A DNA stretch of 64,000 nucleotides from Stomorhina lunata. Taxonomy: Eukaryota > Arthropoda > Insecta > Diptera > Rhiniidae. The DNA is taken from assembly GCA_933228675.1 (NCBI GenBank), contig OW121741.1, forward strand, positions 120,614,418 to 120,678,417, read 5' to 3'. The number at the start of each line of letters is the position of its first letter. The stretch's first letter is position 1. Below are positions 1 through 14,090 of this stretch, piece after piece. Both the position numbers and the translations under genes were made by a program. The notes below the pieces were generated by a model, which ran no database searches, had not been told where the DNA came from, and saw only the letters and a program-made list of their open reading frames with translations.

Positions 1-3000
1 TTTTCAAAAATTTCCTATTTTTATAGGAAATTTTTCAAAAATTTCCTATTTTTATAGGAAATTTTTCAAAAATTTCCTATTTTTATAGGAAATTTTTCAA
101 AAATTTCCTATTTTTATAGGAAATTTTTCAAAAATTTCCTATTTTTATAGGAAATTTTTCAAAAATTTCCTATTTTTATAGGAAATTTTTCAAAAATTTC
201 CTATTTTTATAGGAAATTTTTCAAAAATTTCCTATTTTTATAGGAAATTTTTCAAAAATTTCCTATTTTTATAGGAAATTTTTCAAAAATTTCCTATTTT
301 TATAGGAAATTTTTCAAAAATTTCCTATTTTTATAGGAAATTTTTCAAAAATTTCCTATTTTTATAGGAAATTTTTCAAAAATTTCCTATTTTTATAGGA
401 AATTTTTCAAAAATTTCCTATTTTTATAGGAAATTTTTCAAAAATTTCCTATTTTTATAGGAAATTTTTCAAAAATTTCCTATTTTTATAGGAAATTTTT
501 CAAAAATTTCCTATTTTTATAGGAAATTTTTCAAAAATTTCCTATTTTTATAGGAAATTTTTCAAAAATTTCCTATTTTTATAGGAAATTTTTCAAAAAT
601 TTCCTATTTTTATAGGAAATTTTTCAAAAATTTCCTATTTTTATAGGAAATTTTTCAAAAATTTCCTATTTTTATAGGAAATTTTTCAAAAATTTCCTAT
701 TTTTATAGGAAATTTTTCAAAAATTTCCTATTTTTATAGGAAATTTTTCAAAAATTTCCTATTTTTATAGGAAATTTTTCAAAAATTTCCTATTTTTATA
801 GGAAATTTTTCAAAAATTTCCTATTTTTATAGGAAATTTTTCAAAAATTTCCTATTTTTATAGGAAATTTTTCAAAAATTTCCTATTTTTATAGGAAATT
901 TTTCAAAAATTTCCTATTTTTATAGGAAATTTTTCAAAAATTTCCTATTTTTATAGGAAATTTTTCAAAAATTTCCTATTTTTATAGGAAATTTTTCAAA
1001 AATTTCCTATTTTTATAGGAAATTTTTCAAAAATTTCCTATTTTTATAGGAAATTTTTCAAAAATTTCCTATTTTTATAGGAAATTTTTCAAAAATTTCC
1101 TATTTTTATAGGAAATTTTTCAAAAATTTCCTATTTTTATAGGAAATTTTTCAAAAATTTCCTATTTTTATAGGAAATTTTTCAAAAATTTCCTATTTTT
1201 ATAGGAAATTTTTCAAAAATTTCCTATTTTTATAGGAAATTTTTCAAAAATTTCCTATTTTTATAGGAAATTTTTCAAAAATTTCCTATTTTTATAGGAA
1301 ATTTTTCAAAAATTTCCTATTTTTATAGGAAATTTTTCAAAAATTTCCTATTTTTATAGGAAATTTTTCAAAAATTTCCTATTTTTATAGGAAATTTTTC
1401 AAAAATTTCCTATTTTTATAGGAAATTTTTCAAAAATTTCCTATTTTTATAGGAAATTTTTCAAAAATTTCCTATTTTTATAGGAAATTTTTCAAAAATT
1501 TCCTATTTTTATAGGAAATTTTTCAAAAATTTCCTATTTTTATAGGAAATTTTTCAAAAATTTCCTATTTTTATAGGAAATTTTTCAAAAATTTCCTATT
1601 TTTATAGGAAATTTTTCAAAAATTTCCTATTTTTATAGGAAATTTTTCAAAAATTTCCTATTTTTATAGGAAATTTTTCAAAAATTTCCTATTTTTATAG
1701 GAAATTTTTCAAAAATTTCCTATTTTTATAGGAAATTAGGAAATTTTTCAAAAATTTCCTATTTTTATAGGAAATTTTTCAAAAATTTCCTATTTTTATA
1801 GGAAATTTTTCAAAAATTTCCTATTTTTATAGGAAATTTTTCAAAAATTTCCTATTTTTATAGGAAATTTTTCAAAAATTTCCTATTTTTATAGGAAATT
1901 TTTCAAAAATTTCCTATTTTTATAGGAAATTTTTCAAAAATTTCCTATTTTTATAGGAAATTTTTCAAAAATTTCCTATTTTTATAGGAAATTTTTCAAA
2001 AATTTCCTATTTTTATAGGAAATTTTTCAAAAATTTCCTATTTTTATAGGAAATTTTTCAAAAATTTCCTATTTTTATAGGAAATTTTTCAAAAATTTCC
2101 TATTTTTATAGGAAATTTTTCAAAAATTTCCTATTTTTATAGGAAATTTTTCAAAAATTTCCTATTTTTATAGGAAATTTTTCAAAAATTTCCTATTTTT
2201 ATAGGAAATTTTTCAAAAATTTCCTATTTTTATAGGAAATTTTTCAAAAATTTCCTATTTTTATAGGAAATTTTTCAAAAATTTCCTATTTTTATAGGAA
2301 ATTTTTCAAAAATTTCCTATTTTTATAGGAAATTTTTCAAAAATTTCCTATTTTTATAGGAAATTTTTCAAAAATTTCCTATTTTTATAGGAAATTTTTC
2401 AAAAATTTCCTATTTTTATAGGAAATTTTTCAAAAATTTCCTATTTTTATAGGAAATTTTTCAAAAATTTCCTATTTTTATAGGAAATTTTTCAAAAATT
2501 TCCTATTTTTATAGGAAATTTTTCAAAAATTTCCTATTTTTATAGGAAATTTTTCAAAAATTTCCTATTTTTATAGGAAATTTTTCAAAAATTTCCTATT
2601 TTTATAGGAAATTTTTCAAAAATTTCCTATTTTTATAGGAAATTTTTCAAAAATTTCCTATTTTTATAGGAAATTTTTCAAAAATTTCCTATTTTTATAG
2701 GAAATTTTTCAAAAATTTCCTATTTTTATAGGAAATTTTTCAAAAATTTCCTATTTTTATAGGAAATTTTTCAAAAATTTCCTATTTTTATAGGAAATTT
2801 TTCAAAAATTTCCTATTTTTATAGGAAATTTTTCAAAAATTTCCTATTTTTATAGGAAATTTTTCAAAAATTTCCTATTTTTATAGGAAATTTTTCAAAA
2901 ATTTCCTATTTTTATAGGAAATTTTTCAAAAATTTCCTATTTTTATAGGAAATTTTTCAAAAATTTCCTATTTTTATAGGAAATTTTTCAAAAATTTCCT

Positions 3001-6000
3001 ATTTTTATAGGAAATTTTTCAAAAATTTCCTATTTTTATAGGAAATTTTTCAAAAATTTCCTATTTTTATAGGAAATTTTTCAAAAATTTCCTATTTTTA
3101 TAGGAAATTTTTCAAAAATTTCCTATTTTTATAGGAAATTTTTCAAAAATTTCCTATTTTTATAGGAAATTTTTCAAAAATTTCCTATTTTTATAGGAAA
3201 TTTTTCAAAAATTTCCTATTTTTATAGGAAATTTTTCAAAAATTTCCTATTTTTATAGGAAATTTTTCAAAAATTTCCTATTTTTATAGGAAATTTTTCA
3301 AAAATTTCCTATTTTTATAGGAAATTTTTCAAAAATTTCCTATTTTTATAGGAAATTTTTCAAAAATTTCCTATTTTTATAGGAAATTTTTCAAAAATTT
3401 CCTATTTTTATAGGAAATTTTTCAAAAATTTCCTATTTTTATAGGAAATTTTTCAAAAATTTCCTATTTTTATAGGAAATTTTTCAAAAATTTCCTATTT
3501 TTATAGGAAATTTTTCAAAAATTTCCTATTTTTATAGGAAATTTTTCAAAAATTTCCTATTTTTATAGGAAATTTTTCAAAAATTTCCTATTTTTATAGG
3601 AAATTTTTCAAAAATTTCCTATTTTTATAGGAAATTTTTCAAAAATTTCCTATTTTTATAGGAAATTTTTCAAAAATTTCCTATTTTTATAGGAAATTTT
3701 TCAAAAATTTCCTATTTTTATAGGAAATTTTTCAAAAATTTCCTATTTTTATAGGAAATTTTTCAAAAATTTCCTATTTTTATAGGAAATTTTTCAAAAA
3801 TTTCCTATTTTTATAGGAAATTTTTCAAAAATTTCCTATTTTTATAGGAAATTTTTCAAAAATTTCCTATTTTTATAGGAAATTTTTCAAAAATTTCCTA
3901 TTTTTATAGGAAATTTTTCAAAAATTTCCTATTTTTATAGGAAATTTTTCAAAAATTTCCTATTTTTATAGGAAATTTTTCAAAAATTTCCTATTTTTAT
4001 AGGAAATTTTTCAAAAATTTCCTATTTTTATAGGAAATTTTTCAAAAATTTCCTATTTTTATAGGAAATTTTTCAAAAATTTCCTATTTTTATAGGAAAT
4101 TTTTCAAAAATTTCCTATTTTTATAGGAAATTTTTCAAAAATTTCCTATTTTTATAGGAAATTTTTCAAAAATTTCCTATTTTTATAGGAAATTTTTCAA
4201 AAATTTCCTATTTTTATAGGAAATTTTTCAAAAATTTCCTATTTTTATAGGAAATTTTTCAAAAATTTCCTATTTTTATAGGAAATTTTTCAAAAATTTC
4301 CTATTTTTATAGGAAATTTTTCAAAAATTTCCTATTTTTATAGGAAATTTTTCAAAAATTTCCTATTTTTATAGGAAATTTTTCAAAAATTTCCTATTTT
4401 TATAGGAAATTTTTCAAAAATTTCCTATTTTTATAGGAAATTTTTCAAAAATTTCCTATTTTTATAGGAAATTTTTCAAAAATTTCCTATTTTTATAGGA
4501 AATTTTTCAAAAATTTCCTATTTTTATAGGAAATTTTTCAAAAATTTCCTATTTTTATAGGAAATTTTTCAAAAATTTCCTATTTTTATAGGAAATTTTT
4601 CAAAAATTTCCTATTTTTATAGGAAATTTTTCAAAAATTTCCTATTTTTATAGGAAATTTTTCAAAAATTTCCTATTTTTATAGGAAATTTTTCAAAAAT
4701 TTCCTATTTTTATAGGAAATTTTTCAAAAATTTCCTATTTTTATAGGAAATTTTTCAAAAATTTCCTATTTTTATAGGAAATTTTTCAAAAATTTCCTAT
4801 TTTTATAGGAAATTTTTCAAAAATTTCCTATTTTTATAGGAAATTTTTCAAAAATTTCCTATTTTTATAGGAAATTTTTCAAAAATTTCCTATTTTTATA
4901 GGAAATTTTTCAAAAATTTCCTATTTTTATAGGAAATTTTTCAAAAATTTCCTATTTTTATAGGAAATTTTTCAAAAATTTCCTATTTTTATAGGAAATT
5001 TTTCAAAAATTTCCTATTTTTATAGGAAATTTTTCAAAAATTTCCTATTTTTATAGGAAATTTTTCAAAAATTTCCTATTTTTATAGGAAATTTTTCAAA
5101 AATTTCCTATTTTTATAGGAAATTTTTCAAAAATTTCCTATTTTTATAGGAAATTTTTCAAAAATTTCCTATTTTTATAGGAAATTTTTCAAAAATTTCC
5201 TATTTTTATAGGAAATTTTTCAAAAATTTCCTATTTTTATAGGAAATTTTTCAAAAATTTCCTATTTTTATAGGAAATTTTTCAAAAATTTCCTATTTTT
5301 ATAGGAAATTTTTCAAAAATTTCCTATTTTTATAGGAAATTTTTCAAAAATTTCCTATTTTTATAGGAAATTTTTCAAAAATTTCCTATTTTTATAGGAA
5401 ATTTTTCAAAAATTTCCTATTTTTATAGGAAATTTTTCAAAAATTTCCTATTTTTATAGGAAATTTTTCAAAAATTTCCTATTTTTATAGGAAATTTTTC
5501 AAAAATTTCCTATTTTTATAGGAAATTTTTCAAAAATTTCCTATTTTTATAGGAAATTTTTCAAAAATTTCCTATTTTTATAGGAAATTTTTCAAAAATT
5601 TCCTATTTTTATAGGAAATTTTTCAAAAATTTCCTATTTTTATAGGAAATTTTTCAAAAATTTCCTATTTTTATAGGAAATTTTTCAAAAATTTCCTATT
5701 TTTATAGGAAATTTTTCAAAAATTTCCTATTTTTATAGGAAATTTTTCAAAAATTTCCTATTTTTATAGGAAATTTTTCAAAAATTTCCTATTTTTATAG
5801 GAAATTTTTCAAAAATTTCCTATTTTTATAGGAAATTTTTCAAAAATTTCCTATTTTTATAGGAAATTTTTCAAAAATTTCCTATTTTTATAGGAAATTT
5901 TTCAAAAATTTCCTATTTTTATAGGAAATTTTTCAAAAATTTCCTATTTTTATAGGAAATTTTTCAAAAATTTCCTATTTTTATAGGAAATTTTTCAAAA

Positions 6001-9000
6001 ATTTCCTATTTTTATAGGAAATTTTTCAAAAATTTCCTATTTTTATAGGAAATTTTTCAAAAATTTCCTATTTTTATAGGAAATTTTTCAAAAATTTCCT
6101 ATTTTTATAGGAAATTTTTCAAAAATTTCCTATTTTTATAGGAAATTTTTCAAAAATTTCCTATTTTTATAGGAAATTTTTCAAAAATTTCCTATTTTTA
6201 TAGGAAATTTTTCAAAAATTTCCTATTTTTATAGGAAATTTTTCAAAAATTTCCTATTTTTATAGGAAATTTTTCAAAAATTTCCTATTTTTATAGGAAA
6301 TTTTTCAAAAATTTCCTATTTTTATAGGAAATTTTTCAAAAATTTCCTATTTTTATAGGAAATTTTTCAAAAATTTCCTATTTTTATAGGAAATTTTTCA
6401 AAAATTTCCTATTTTTATAGGAAATTTTTCAAAAATTTCCTATTTTTATAGGAAATTTTTCAAAAATTTCCTATTTTTATAGGAAATTTTTCAAAAATTT
6501 CCTATTTTTATAGGAAATTTTTCAAAAATTTCCTATTTTTATAGGAAATTTTTCAAAAATTTCCTATTTTTATAGGAAATTTTTCAAAAATTTCCTATTT
6601 TTATAGGAAATTTTTCAAAAATTTCCTATTTTTATAGGAAATTTTTCAAAAATTTCCTATTTTTATAGGAAATTTTTCAAAAATTTCCTATTTTTATAGG
6701 AAATTTTTCAAAAATTTCCTATTTTTATAGGAAATTTTTCAAAAATTTCCTATTTTTATAGGAAATTTTTCAAAAATTTCCTATTTTTATAGGAAATTTT
6801 TCAAAAATTTCCTATTTTTATAGGAAATTTTTCAAAAATTTCCTATTTTTATAGGAAATTTTTCAAAAATTTCCTATTTTTATAGGAAATTTTTCAAAAA
6901 TTTCCTATTTTTATAGGAAATTTTTCAAAAATTTCCTATTTTTATAGGAAATTTTTCAAAAATTTCCTATTTTTATAGGAAATTTTTCAAAAATTTCCTA
7001 TTTTTATAGGAAATTTTTCAAAAATTTCCTATTTTTATAGGAAATTTTTCAAAAATTTCCTATTTTTATAGGAAATTTTTCAAAAATTTCCTATTTTTAT
7101 AGGAAATTTTTCAAAAATTTCCTATTTTTATAGGAAATTTTTCAAAAATTTCCTATTTTTATAGGAAATTTTTCAAAAATTTCCTATTTTTATAGGAAAT
7201 TTTTCAAAAATTTCCTATTTTTATAGGAAATTTTTCAAAAATTTCCTATTTTTATAGGAAATTTTTCAAAAATTTCCTATTTTTATAGGAAATTTTTCAA
7301 AAATTTCCTATTTTTATAGGAAATTTTTCAAAAATTTCCTATTTTTATAGGAAATTTTTCAAAAATTTCCTATTTTTATAGGAAATTTTTCAAAAATTTC
7401 CTATTTTTATAGGAAATTTTTCAAAAATTTCCTATTTTTATAGGAAATTTTTCAAAAATTTCCTATTTTTATAGGAAATTTTTCAAAAATTTCCTATTTT
7501 TATAGGAAATTTTTCAAAAATTTCCTATTTTTATAGGAAATTTTTCAAAAATTTCCTATTTTTATAGGAAATTTTTCAAAAATTTCCTATTTTTATAGGA
7601 AATTTTTCAAAAATTTCCTATTTTTATAGGAAATTTTTCAAAAATTTCCTATTTTTATAGGAAATTTTTCAAAAATTTCCTATTTTTATAGGAAATTTTT
7701 CAAAAATTTCCTATTTTTATAGGAAATTTTTCAAAAATTTCCTATTTTTATAGGAAATTTTTCAAAAATTTCCTATTTTTATAGGAAATTTTTCAAAAAT
7801 TTCCTATTTTTATAGGAAATTTTTCAAAAATTTCCTATTTTTATAGGAAATTTTTCAAAAATTTCCTATTTTTATAGGAAATTTTTCAAAAATTTCCTAT
7901 TTTTATAGGAAATTTTTCAAAAATTTCCTATTTTTATAGGAAATTTTTCAAAAATTTCCTATTTTTATAGGAAATTTTTCAAAAATTTCCTATTTTTATA
8001 GGAAATTTTTCAAAAATTTCCTATTTTTATAGGAAATTTTTCAAAAATTTCCTATTTTTATAGGAAATTTTTCAAAAATTTCCTATTTTTATAGGAAATT
8101 TTTCAAAAATTTCCTATTTTTATAGGAAATTTTTCAAAAATTTCCTATTTTTATAGGAAATTTTTCAAAAATTTCCTATTTTTATAGGAAATTTTTCAAA
8201 AATTTCCTATTTTTATAGGAAATTTTTCAAAAATTTCCTATTTTTATAGGAAATTTTTCAAAAATTTCCTATTTTTATAGGAAATTTTTCAAAAATTTCC
8301 TATTTTTATAGGAAATTTTTCAAAAATTTCCTATTTTTATAGGAAATTTTTCAAAAATTTCCTATTTTTATAGGAAATTTTTCAAAAATTTCCTATTTTT
8401 ATAGGAAATTTTTCAAAAATTTCCTATTTTTATAGGAAATTTTTCAAAAATTTCCTATTTTTATAGGAAATTTTTCAAAAATTTCCTATTTTTATAGGAA
8501 ATTTTTCAAAAATTTCCTATTTTTATAGGAAATTTTTCAAAAATTTCCTATTTTTATAGGAAATTTTTCAAAAATTTCCTATTTTTATAGGAAATTTTTC
8601 AAAAATTTCCTATTTTTATAGGAAATTTTTCAAAAATTTCCTATTTTTATAGGAAATTTTTCAAAAATTTCCTATTTTTATAGGAAATTTTTAAATTTTT
8701 CAAAAATTTCCTATTTTTATAGGAAATTTTTCAAAAATTTCCTATTTTTATAGGAAATTTTTCAAAAATTTCCTATTTTTATAGGAAATTTTTCAAAAAT
8801 TTCCTATTTTTATAGGAAATTTTTCAAAAATTTCCTATTTTTATAGGAAATTTTTCAAAAATTTCCTATTTTTATAGGAAATTTTTCAAAAATTTCCTAT
8901 TTTTATAGGAAATTTTTCAAAAATTTCCTATTTTTATAGGAAATTTTTCAAAAATTTCCTATTTTTATAGGAAATTTTTCAAAAATTTCCTATTTTTATA

Positions 9001-9498
9001 GGAAATTTTTCAAAAATTTCCTATTTTTATAGGAAATTTTTCAAAAATTTCCTATTTTTATAGGAAATTTTTCAAAAATTTCCTATTTTTATAGGAAATT
9101 TTTCAAAAATTTCCTATTTTTATAGGAAATTTTTCAAAAATTTCCTATTTTTATAGGAAATTTTTCAAAAATTTCCTATTTTTATAGGAAATTTTTCAAA
9201 AATTTCCTATTTTTATAGGAAATTTTTCAAAAATTTCCTATTTTTATAGGAAATTTTTCAAAAATTTCCTATTTTTATAGGAAATTTTTCAAAAATTTCC
9301 TATTTTTATAGGAAATTTTTCAAAAATTTCCTATTTTTATAGGAAATTTTTCAAAAATTTCCTATTTTTATAGGAAATTTTTCAAAAATTTCCTATTTTT
9401 ATAGGAAATTTTTCAAAAATTTCCTATTTTTATAGGAAATTTTTCAAAAATTTCCTATTTTTATAGGAAATTTTTCAAAAATTTCCTATTTTTATAGG
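1..9498 (+). repeat. 31-bp satellite, near-perfect array, forward orientation
   Basis: About 306 head-to-tail copies of a 31-bp unit, nearly all identical. Each unit carries the inverted repeat AAATTTCCTA / TAGGAAATTT around a short T-rich loop, joined by a TTTTCAAAA linker. Only two register breaks are visible, near 1737 and 8692, each adding about 8 bp. A/T tracts in the unit are centred about 10.5, 11.5 and 9 bp apart, close to the helical repeat, so the array should be intrinsically curved. The lack of divergence over 9.5 kb points to recent amplification or strong homogenisation. There are no genes. The window begins inside the array. Confidence 0.97.
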
Positions 9499-10545
9499 AA
9501 TTTTTCAAAATTTTTTTATTTTTGTATGAATTTTTCTAAGATTCCTTATTTTTATATGAAATTCTTCAAAAATTTCTTGCTTATATAGGAAATTTTTCAA
9601 AAATTTCTTATTTTTATTAGAAATTTTGAAAAAAAAATTCTTTTTTTCAAAAATTTCCTATTTTTATAGGAAATTTTTCAAAAATTTCCTATTTTTATAG
9701 GAAATTTTTAAAAAATTTCCTATTTTTATAGGAAATTTTTAAAAAATTTCCTATTTTTATCTTAAATTTTTAAAAAGTTTCCTGTTTTTATAGGAAATTT
9801 TTTAAAAATTTCCTATTTTTATAGGAAATTTTTCAAAAATTTCTTATTTTTATAGGAAATTTTTCAAAAATTTCCTATTTTTATAGGAAATTTTTCAAAA
9901 ATTTCCTATTTTTATAGGAAATTTTTCAAAAATTTCCTATTTTTATAGGAAATTTTTCAAAAATTTCCAAAAATTTCCTATTTTTATAGGAAATTTTTCA
10001 AAAATTTCCTATTTTTATAGGAAATTTTTCAAAAATTTCCTATTTTTGTAGGAAATTTTTCAAAAATTTCCTATTTTTATAGGAAATTTTTCAAAAATTT
10101 CCTATTTTTATAGGAAATTTTTCAAAAATTTCCTATTTTTATAGGAAATTTTTCAAAAATTTCCTATTTTTATAGGAAATTTTTCAAAAATTTCCTATTT
10201 TTATAGGAAATTTTTCAAAAATTTCCTATTTTTATAGGAAATTTTTCAAATATTTCCTATTTTTATAGGAAATTTTTCAAAAATTTCCTATTTGTATAGG
10301 AAATTTTTCAAAAATTTCCTATTTTTATAGGAAATTTTTCAAAAATTTCCTATTTTTATAGGAAATTTTTCAAAAATTTCCTATTTTTATAGGAAATTTT
10401 TCAAAAATTTCCTATTTTTATAGGAAATTTTTCAAAAATTTCCTATTTTTATAGGAAATTTTTCAAATTTCCTATTTTTATAGGAAATTTTTCAAAAATT
10501 TCCTATTTTTATAAGAAATTTTTGAAAAATTTCCTATAAAAATAG
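9499..10545 (+). repeat. 31-bp satellite, diverged forward section with marker block
   Basis: Same 31-bp unit, but substituted and with partial units. A strongly diverged block at 9499-9650 contains TTTTTGTATGAATTTTT, CTTGCTTATATAGG and TTATTAGAAATTTTG. It is followed at about 9755 by a variant with CTTAAATTTTT and CCTGTTTTTATAGG. The same block recurs at about 13578 and 13938 (forward) and about 11521-11690 (inverted), so it marks higher-order units. Orientation starts to flip at about 10505-10545. Confidence 0.9.
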
Positions 10546-13344
10546 GAAATTTTTCAAAAATTTCCTATTTTTATAGGAAATTTTTCAAAAATTTCTTATA
10601 AAAATAGGAAATTTTTGAAAAATTTCCTATAAAAATAGGAAATTTGAAAAATTTCCTATAAAAATAGGAAATTTTTGAAAAATTTCCTATAAAAATAGGA
10701 AATTTTTGAAAAATTTCCTATAAAAATAGGAAATTTTTGAAAAATTTCCTATAAAAATAGGAAATTTTTGAAAAATTTCCTATAAAAATAGGAAATTTTT
10801 GAAAAATTTCCTATAAAAATAGGAAATTTTTGAAAAATTTCCTATAAAAATAGGAAATTTTTGAAAAATTTCCTATAAAAATAGGAAATTTTTGAAAAAT
10901 TTCCTATAAAAATAGGAAATTTTTGAAAAATTTCCTATAAAAATAGGAAATTTTTGAAAAATTTCCTATAAAAATAGGAAATTTTTGAAAAATTTCCTAT
11001 AAAAATAGGAAATTTTTGAAAAATTTCCTATAAAAATAGGAAATTTTTGAAAAATTTCCTATAAAAATAGGAAATTTTTGAAAAATTTCCTATAAAAATA
11101 GGAAATTTTTGAAAAATTTCCTACAAAAATAGGAAATTTTTGAAAAATTTCCTATAAAAATAGGAAATTTTTGAAAAATTTCCTATAAAAATAGGAAATT
11201 TTTGGAAATTTTTGAAAAATTTCCTATAAAAATAGGAAATTTTTGAAAAATTTCCTATAAAAATAGGAAATTTTTGAAAAATTTCCTATAAAAATAGGAA
11301 ATTTTTGAAAAATTTCCTATAAAAATAAGAAATTTTTGAAAAATTTCCTATAAAAATAGGAAATTTTTAAAAAATTTCCTATAAAAACAGGAAATTTTTT
11401 AAAAATTTAAGATAAAAATAGGAAATTTTTTAAAAATTTCCTATAAAAATAGGAAATTTTTTAAAAATTTCCTATAAAAATAGGAAATTTTTGAAAAATT
11501 TCCTATAAAAATAGGAAATTTTTGAAAAAAAAGAATTTTTTTTTCAAAATTTCTAATAAAAATAAGAAATTTTTGAAAAATTTCCTATATAAGCAAGAAA
11601 TTTTTGAAGAATTTCATATAAAAATAAGGAATCTTAGAAAAATTCATACAAAAATAAAAAAATTTTGAAAAATTTCCTATACAAATAAGAAATTTTTGAA
11701 AAATTTCCTATAAAAATAGGAAATTTTTGAAAAATTTCCTATAAAAATAGGAAATTTTTGAAAAATTTCCTATAAAAATAGGAAATTTTTGAAAAATTTC
11801 CTATAAAAATAGGAAATTTTTGAAAAATTTCCTATAAAAATAGGAAATTTTTGAAAAATTTCCTATAAAAATAGGAAATTTTTGAAAAATTTCCTATAAA
11901 AATAGGAAATTTTTGAAAAATTTCCTATTTTTATAGGAAATTTTTCAAAAATTTCTTATAAAAATAGGAAATTTTTGAAAAATTTCCTATAAAAATAGGA
12001 AATTTGAAAAATTTCCTATAAAAATAGGAAATTTTTGAAAAATTTCCTATAAAAATAGGAAATTTTTGAAAAATTTCCTATAAAAATAGGAAATTTTTGA
12101 AAAATTTCCTATAAAAATAGGAAATTTTTGAAAAATTTCCTATAAAAATAGGAAATTTTTGAAAAATTTCCTATAAAAATAGGAAATTTTTGAAAAATTT
12201 CCTATAAAAATAGGAAATTTTTGAAAAATTTCCTATAAAAATAGGAAATTTTTGAAAAATTTCCTATAAAAATAGGAAATTTTTGAAAAATTTCCTATAA
12301 AAATAGGAAATTTTTGAAAAATTTCCTATAAAAATAGGAAATTTTTGAAAAATTTCCTATAAAAATAGGAAATTTTTGAAAAATTTCCTATAAAAATAGG
12401 AAATTTTTGAAAAATTTCCTATAAAAATAGGAAATTTTTGAAAAATTTCCTATAAAAATAGGAAATTTTTGAAAAATTTCCTATAAAAATAGGAAATTTT
12501 TGAAAAATTTCCTATAAAAATAGGAAATTTTTGAAAAATTTCCTATAAAAATAGGAAATTTTTGAAAAATTTCCTATAAAAATAGGAAATTTTTGAAACA
12601 TTTCCTATAAAAATAGGAAATTTTTGAAAAATTTCCTATAAAAATAGGAAATTTTTGAAAAATTTCCTACAAAAATAGGAAATTTTTGAAAAATTTCCTA
12701 TAAAAATAGGAAATTTTTGAAAAATTTCCTATAAAAATAGGAAATTTTTGGAAATTTTTGAAAAATTTCCTATAAAAATAGGAAATTTTTGAAAAATTTC
12801 CTATAAAAATAGGAAATTTTTGAAAAATTTCCTATAAAAATAGGAAATTTTTGAAAAATTTCCTATAAAAATAGGAAATTTTTGAAAAATTTCCTATAAA
12901 AATAGGAAATTTTTGAAAAATTTCCTATAAAAATAGGAAATTTTTGAAAAATTTCCTATAAAAATAGGAAATTTTTGAAAAATTTCCTATAAAAATAGGA
13001 AATTTTTGAAAAATTTCCTATAAAAATAGGAAATTTTTGAAAAATTTTCTATAAAAATAGGAAATTTTTGAAAAATTTCCTATAAAAATAGGAAATTTTT
13101 GAAAAATTTCATATAAAAATAGGAAATTTTTGAAAAATTTCCTATAAAAATAGGAAATTTTTGAAAAATTTCCTATAAAAATAGGAAATTTTTGAAAAAT
13201 TTCCTATAAAAATAGGAAATTTTTGAAAAATTTCCTATAAAAATAGGAAATTTTTGAAAAATTTCCTATAAAAATAGGAAATTTTTGAAAAATTTCCTAT
13301 AAAAATAGGAAATTTTTGAAAAATTTTCTATACAAATAGGAAAT
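10546..13344 (-). repeat. 31-bp satellite, inverted block
   Basis: The unit here is the reverse complement of the first array (TATAAAAATAGG in place of CCTATTTTTATA; linker TTTTTGAAAA). One forward unit interrupts it near 10566 and again near 11926, each followed by the same short unit (AAATTTGAAAAATTTCC at 10641 and 12001). This marks an internal duplication of roughly 0.7-0.9 kb. The inverted marker block lies at about 11521-11690, preceded by the inverted CAGG/AAGAT variant at about 11386-11412. Confidence 0.93.
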
Positions 13345-14090
13345 TTCCTATTTTTATAGGAAATTTTTCAAAAATTTCCTATTTTTATAGGAAATTTTTC
13401 AAAAATTTCCTATTTTTATAGGAAATTTTTCAAAAATTTCCTATTTTTATAGGAAATTTTTCAAAAATTTCCTATTTTTATAGGAAATTTTTCAAAAATT
13501 TCCTATTTTTATAGGAAATTTTTCAAAAATTTCCTATTTTTATAGGAAATTTTTCAAAAATTTCTTATTTGTATAGGAAATTTTTCAAAATTTTTTTATT
13601 TTTGTATGAATTTTTCTAAGATTCCTTATTTTTATATGAAATTCTTCAAAAATTTCTTGCTTATATAGGAAATTTGTCAAAAATTTCTTATTTTTATTAG
13701 AAATTTTGAAAAAAAAATTCTTTTTTTTCAAAAATTTCCTATTTTTATAGGAAATTTTTCAAAAATTTCCTATTTTTATAGGAAATTTTTAAAAAATTTC
13801 CTATTTTTATAGGAAATTTTTAAAAAATTTCCTATTTTTATCTTAAATTTTTAAAAAATTTCCTGTTTTTATAGGAAATTTTTTTAAAAATTTCCTATTT
13901 TTATAGGAAATTTTTCAAAAATTTCTTATTTGTATAGGAAATTTTTCAAAAATTTTTTATTTTTGTATGAATTTTTCTAAGATTCCTTATTTTTATATGA
14001 AATTCTTTAAAAATTTCTTGCTTATATAGGAAATTTTTCAAAAATTTCTTATTTTTATTAGAAATTTTGAAAAAAAAATTCTTTTTGTTA
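13345..14090 (+). repeat. 31-bp satellite, forward distal section with two marker blocks
   Basis: The orientation returns to forward at about 13345, where two half palindromes abut. Marker blocks at about 13578-13730 and 13938-14085 are about 360 bp apart and match the one at 9499-9650, which indicates a higher-order unit of about 360 bp. The array then decays into non-repetitive AT-rich DNA after about 14090. Confidence 0.9.
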
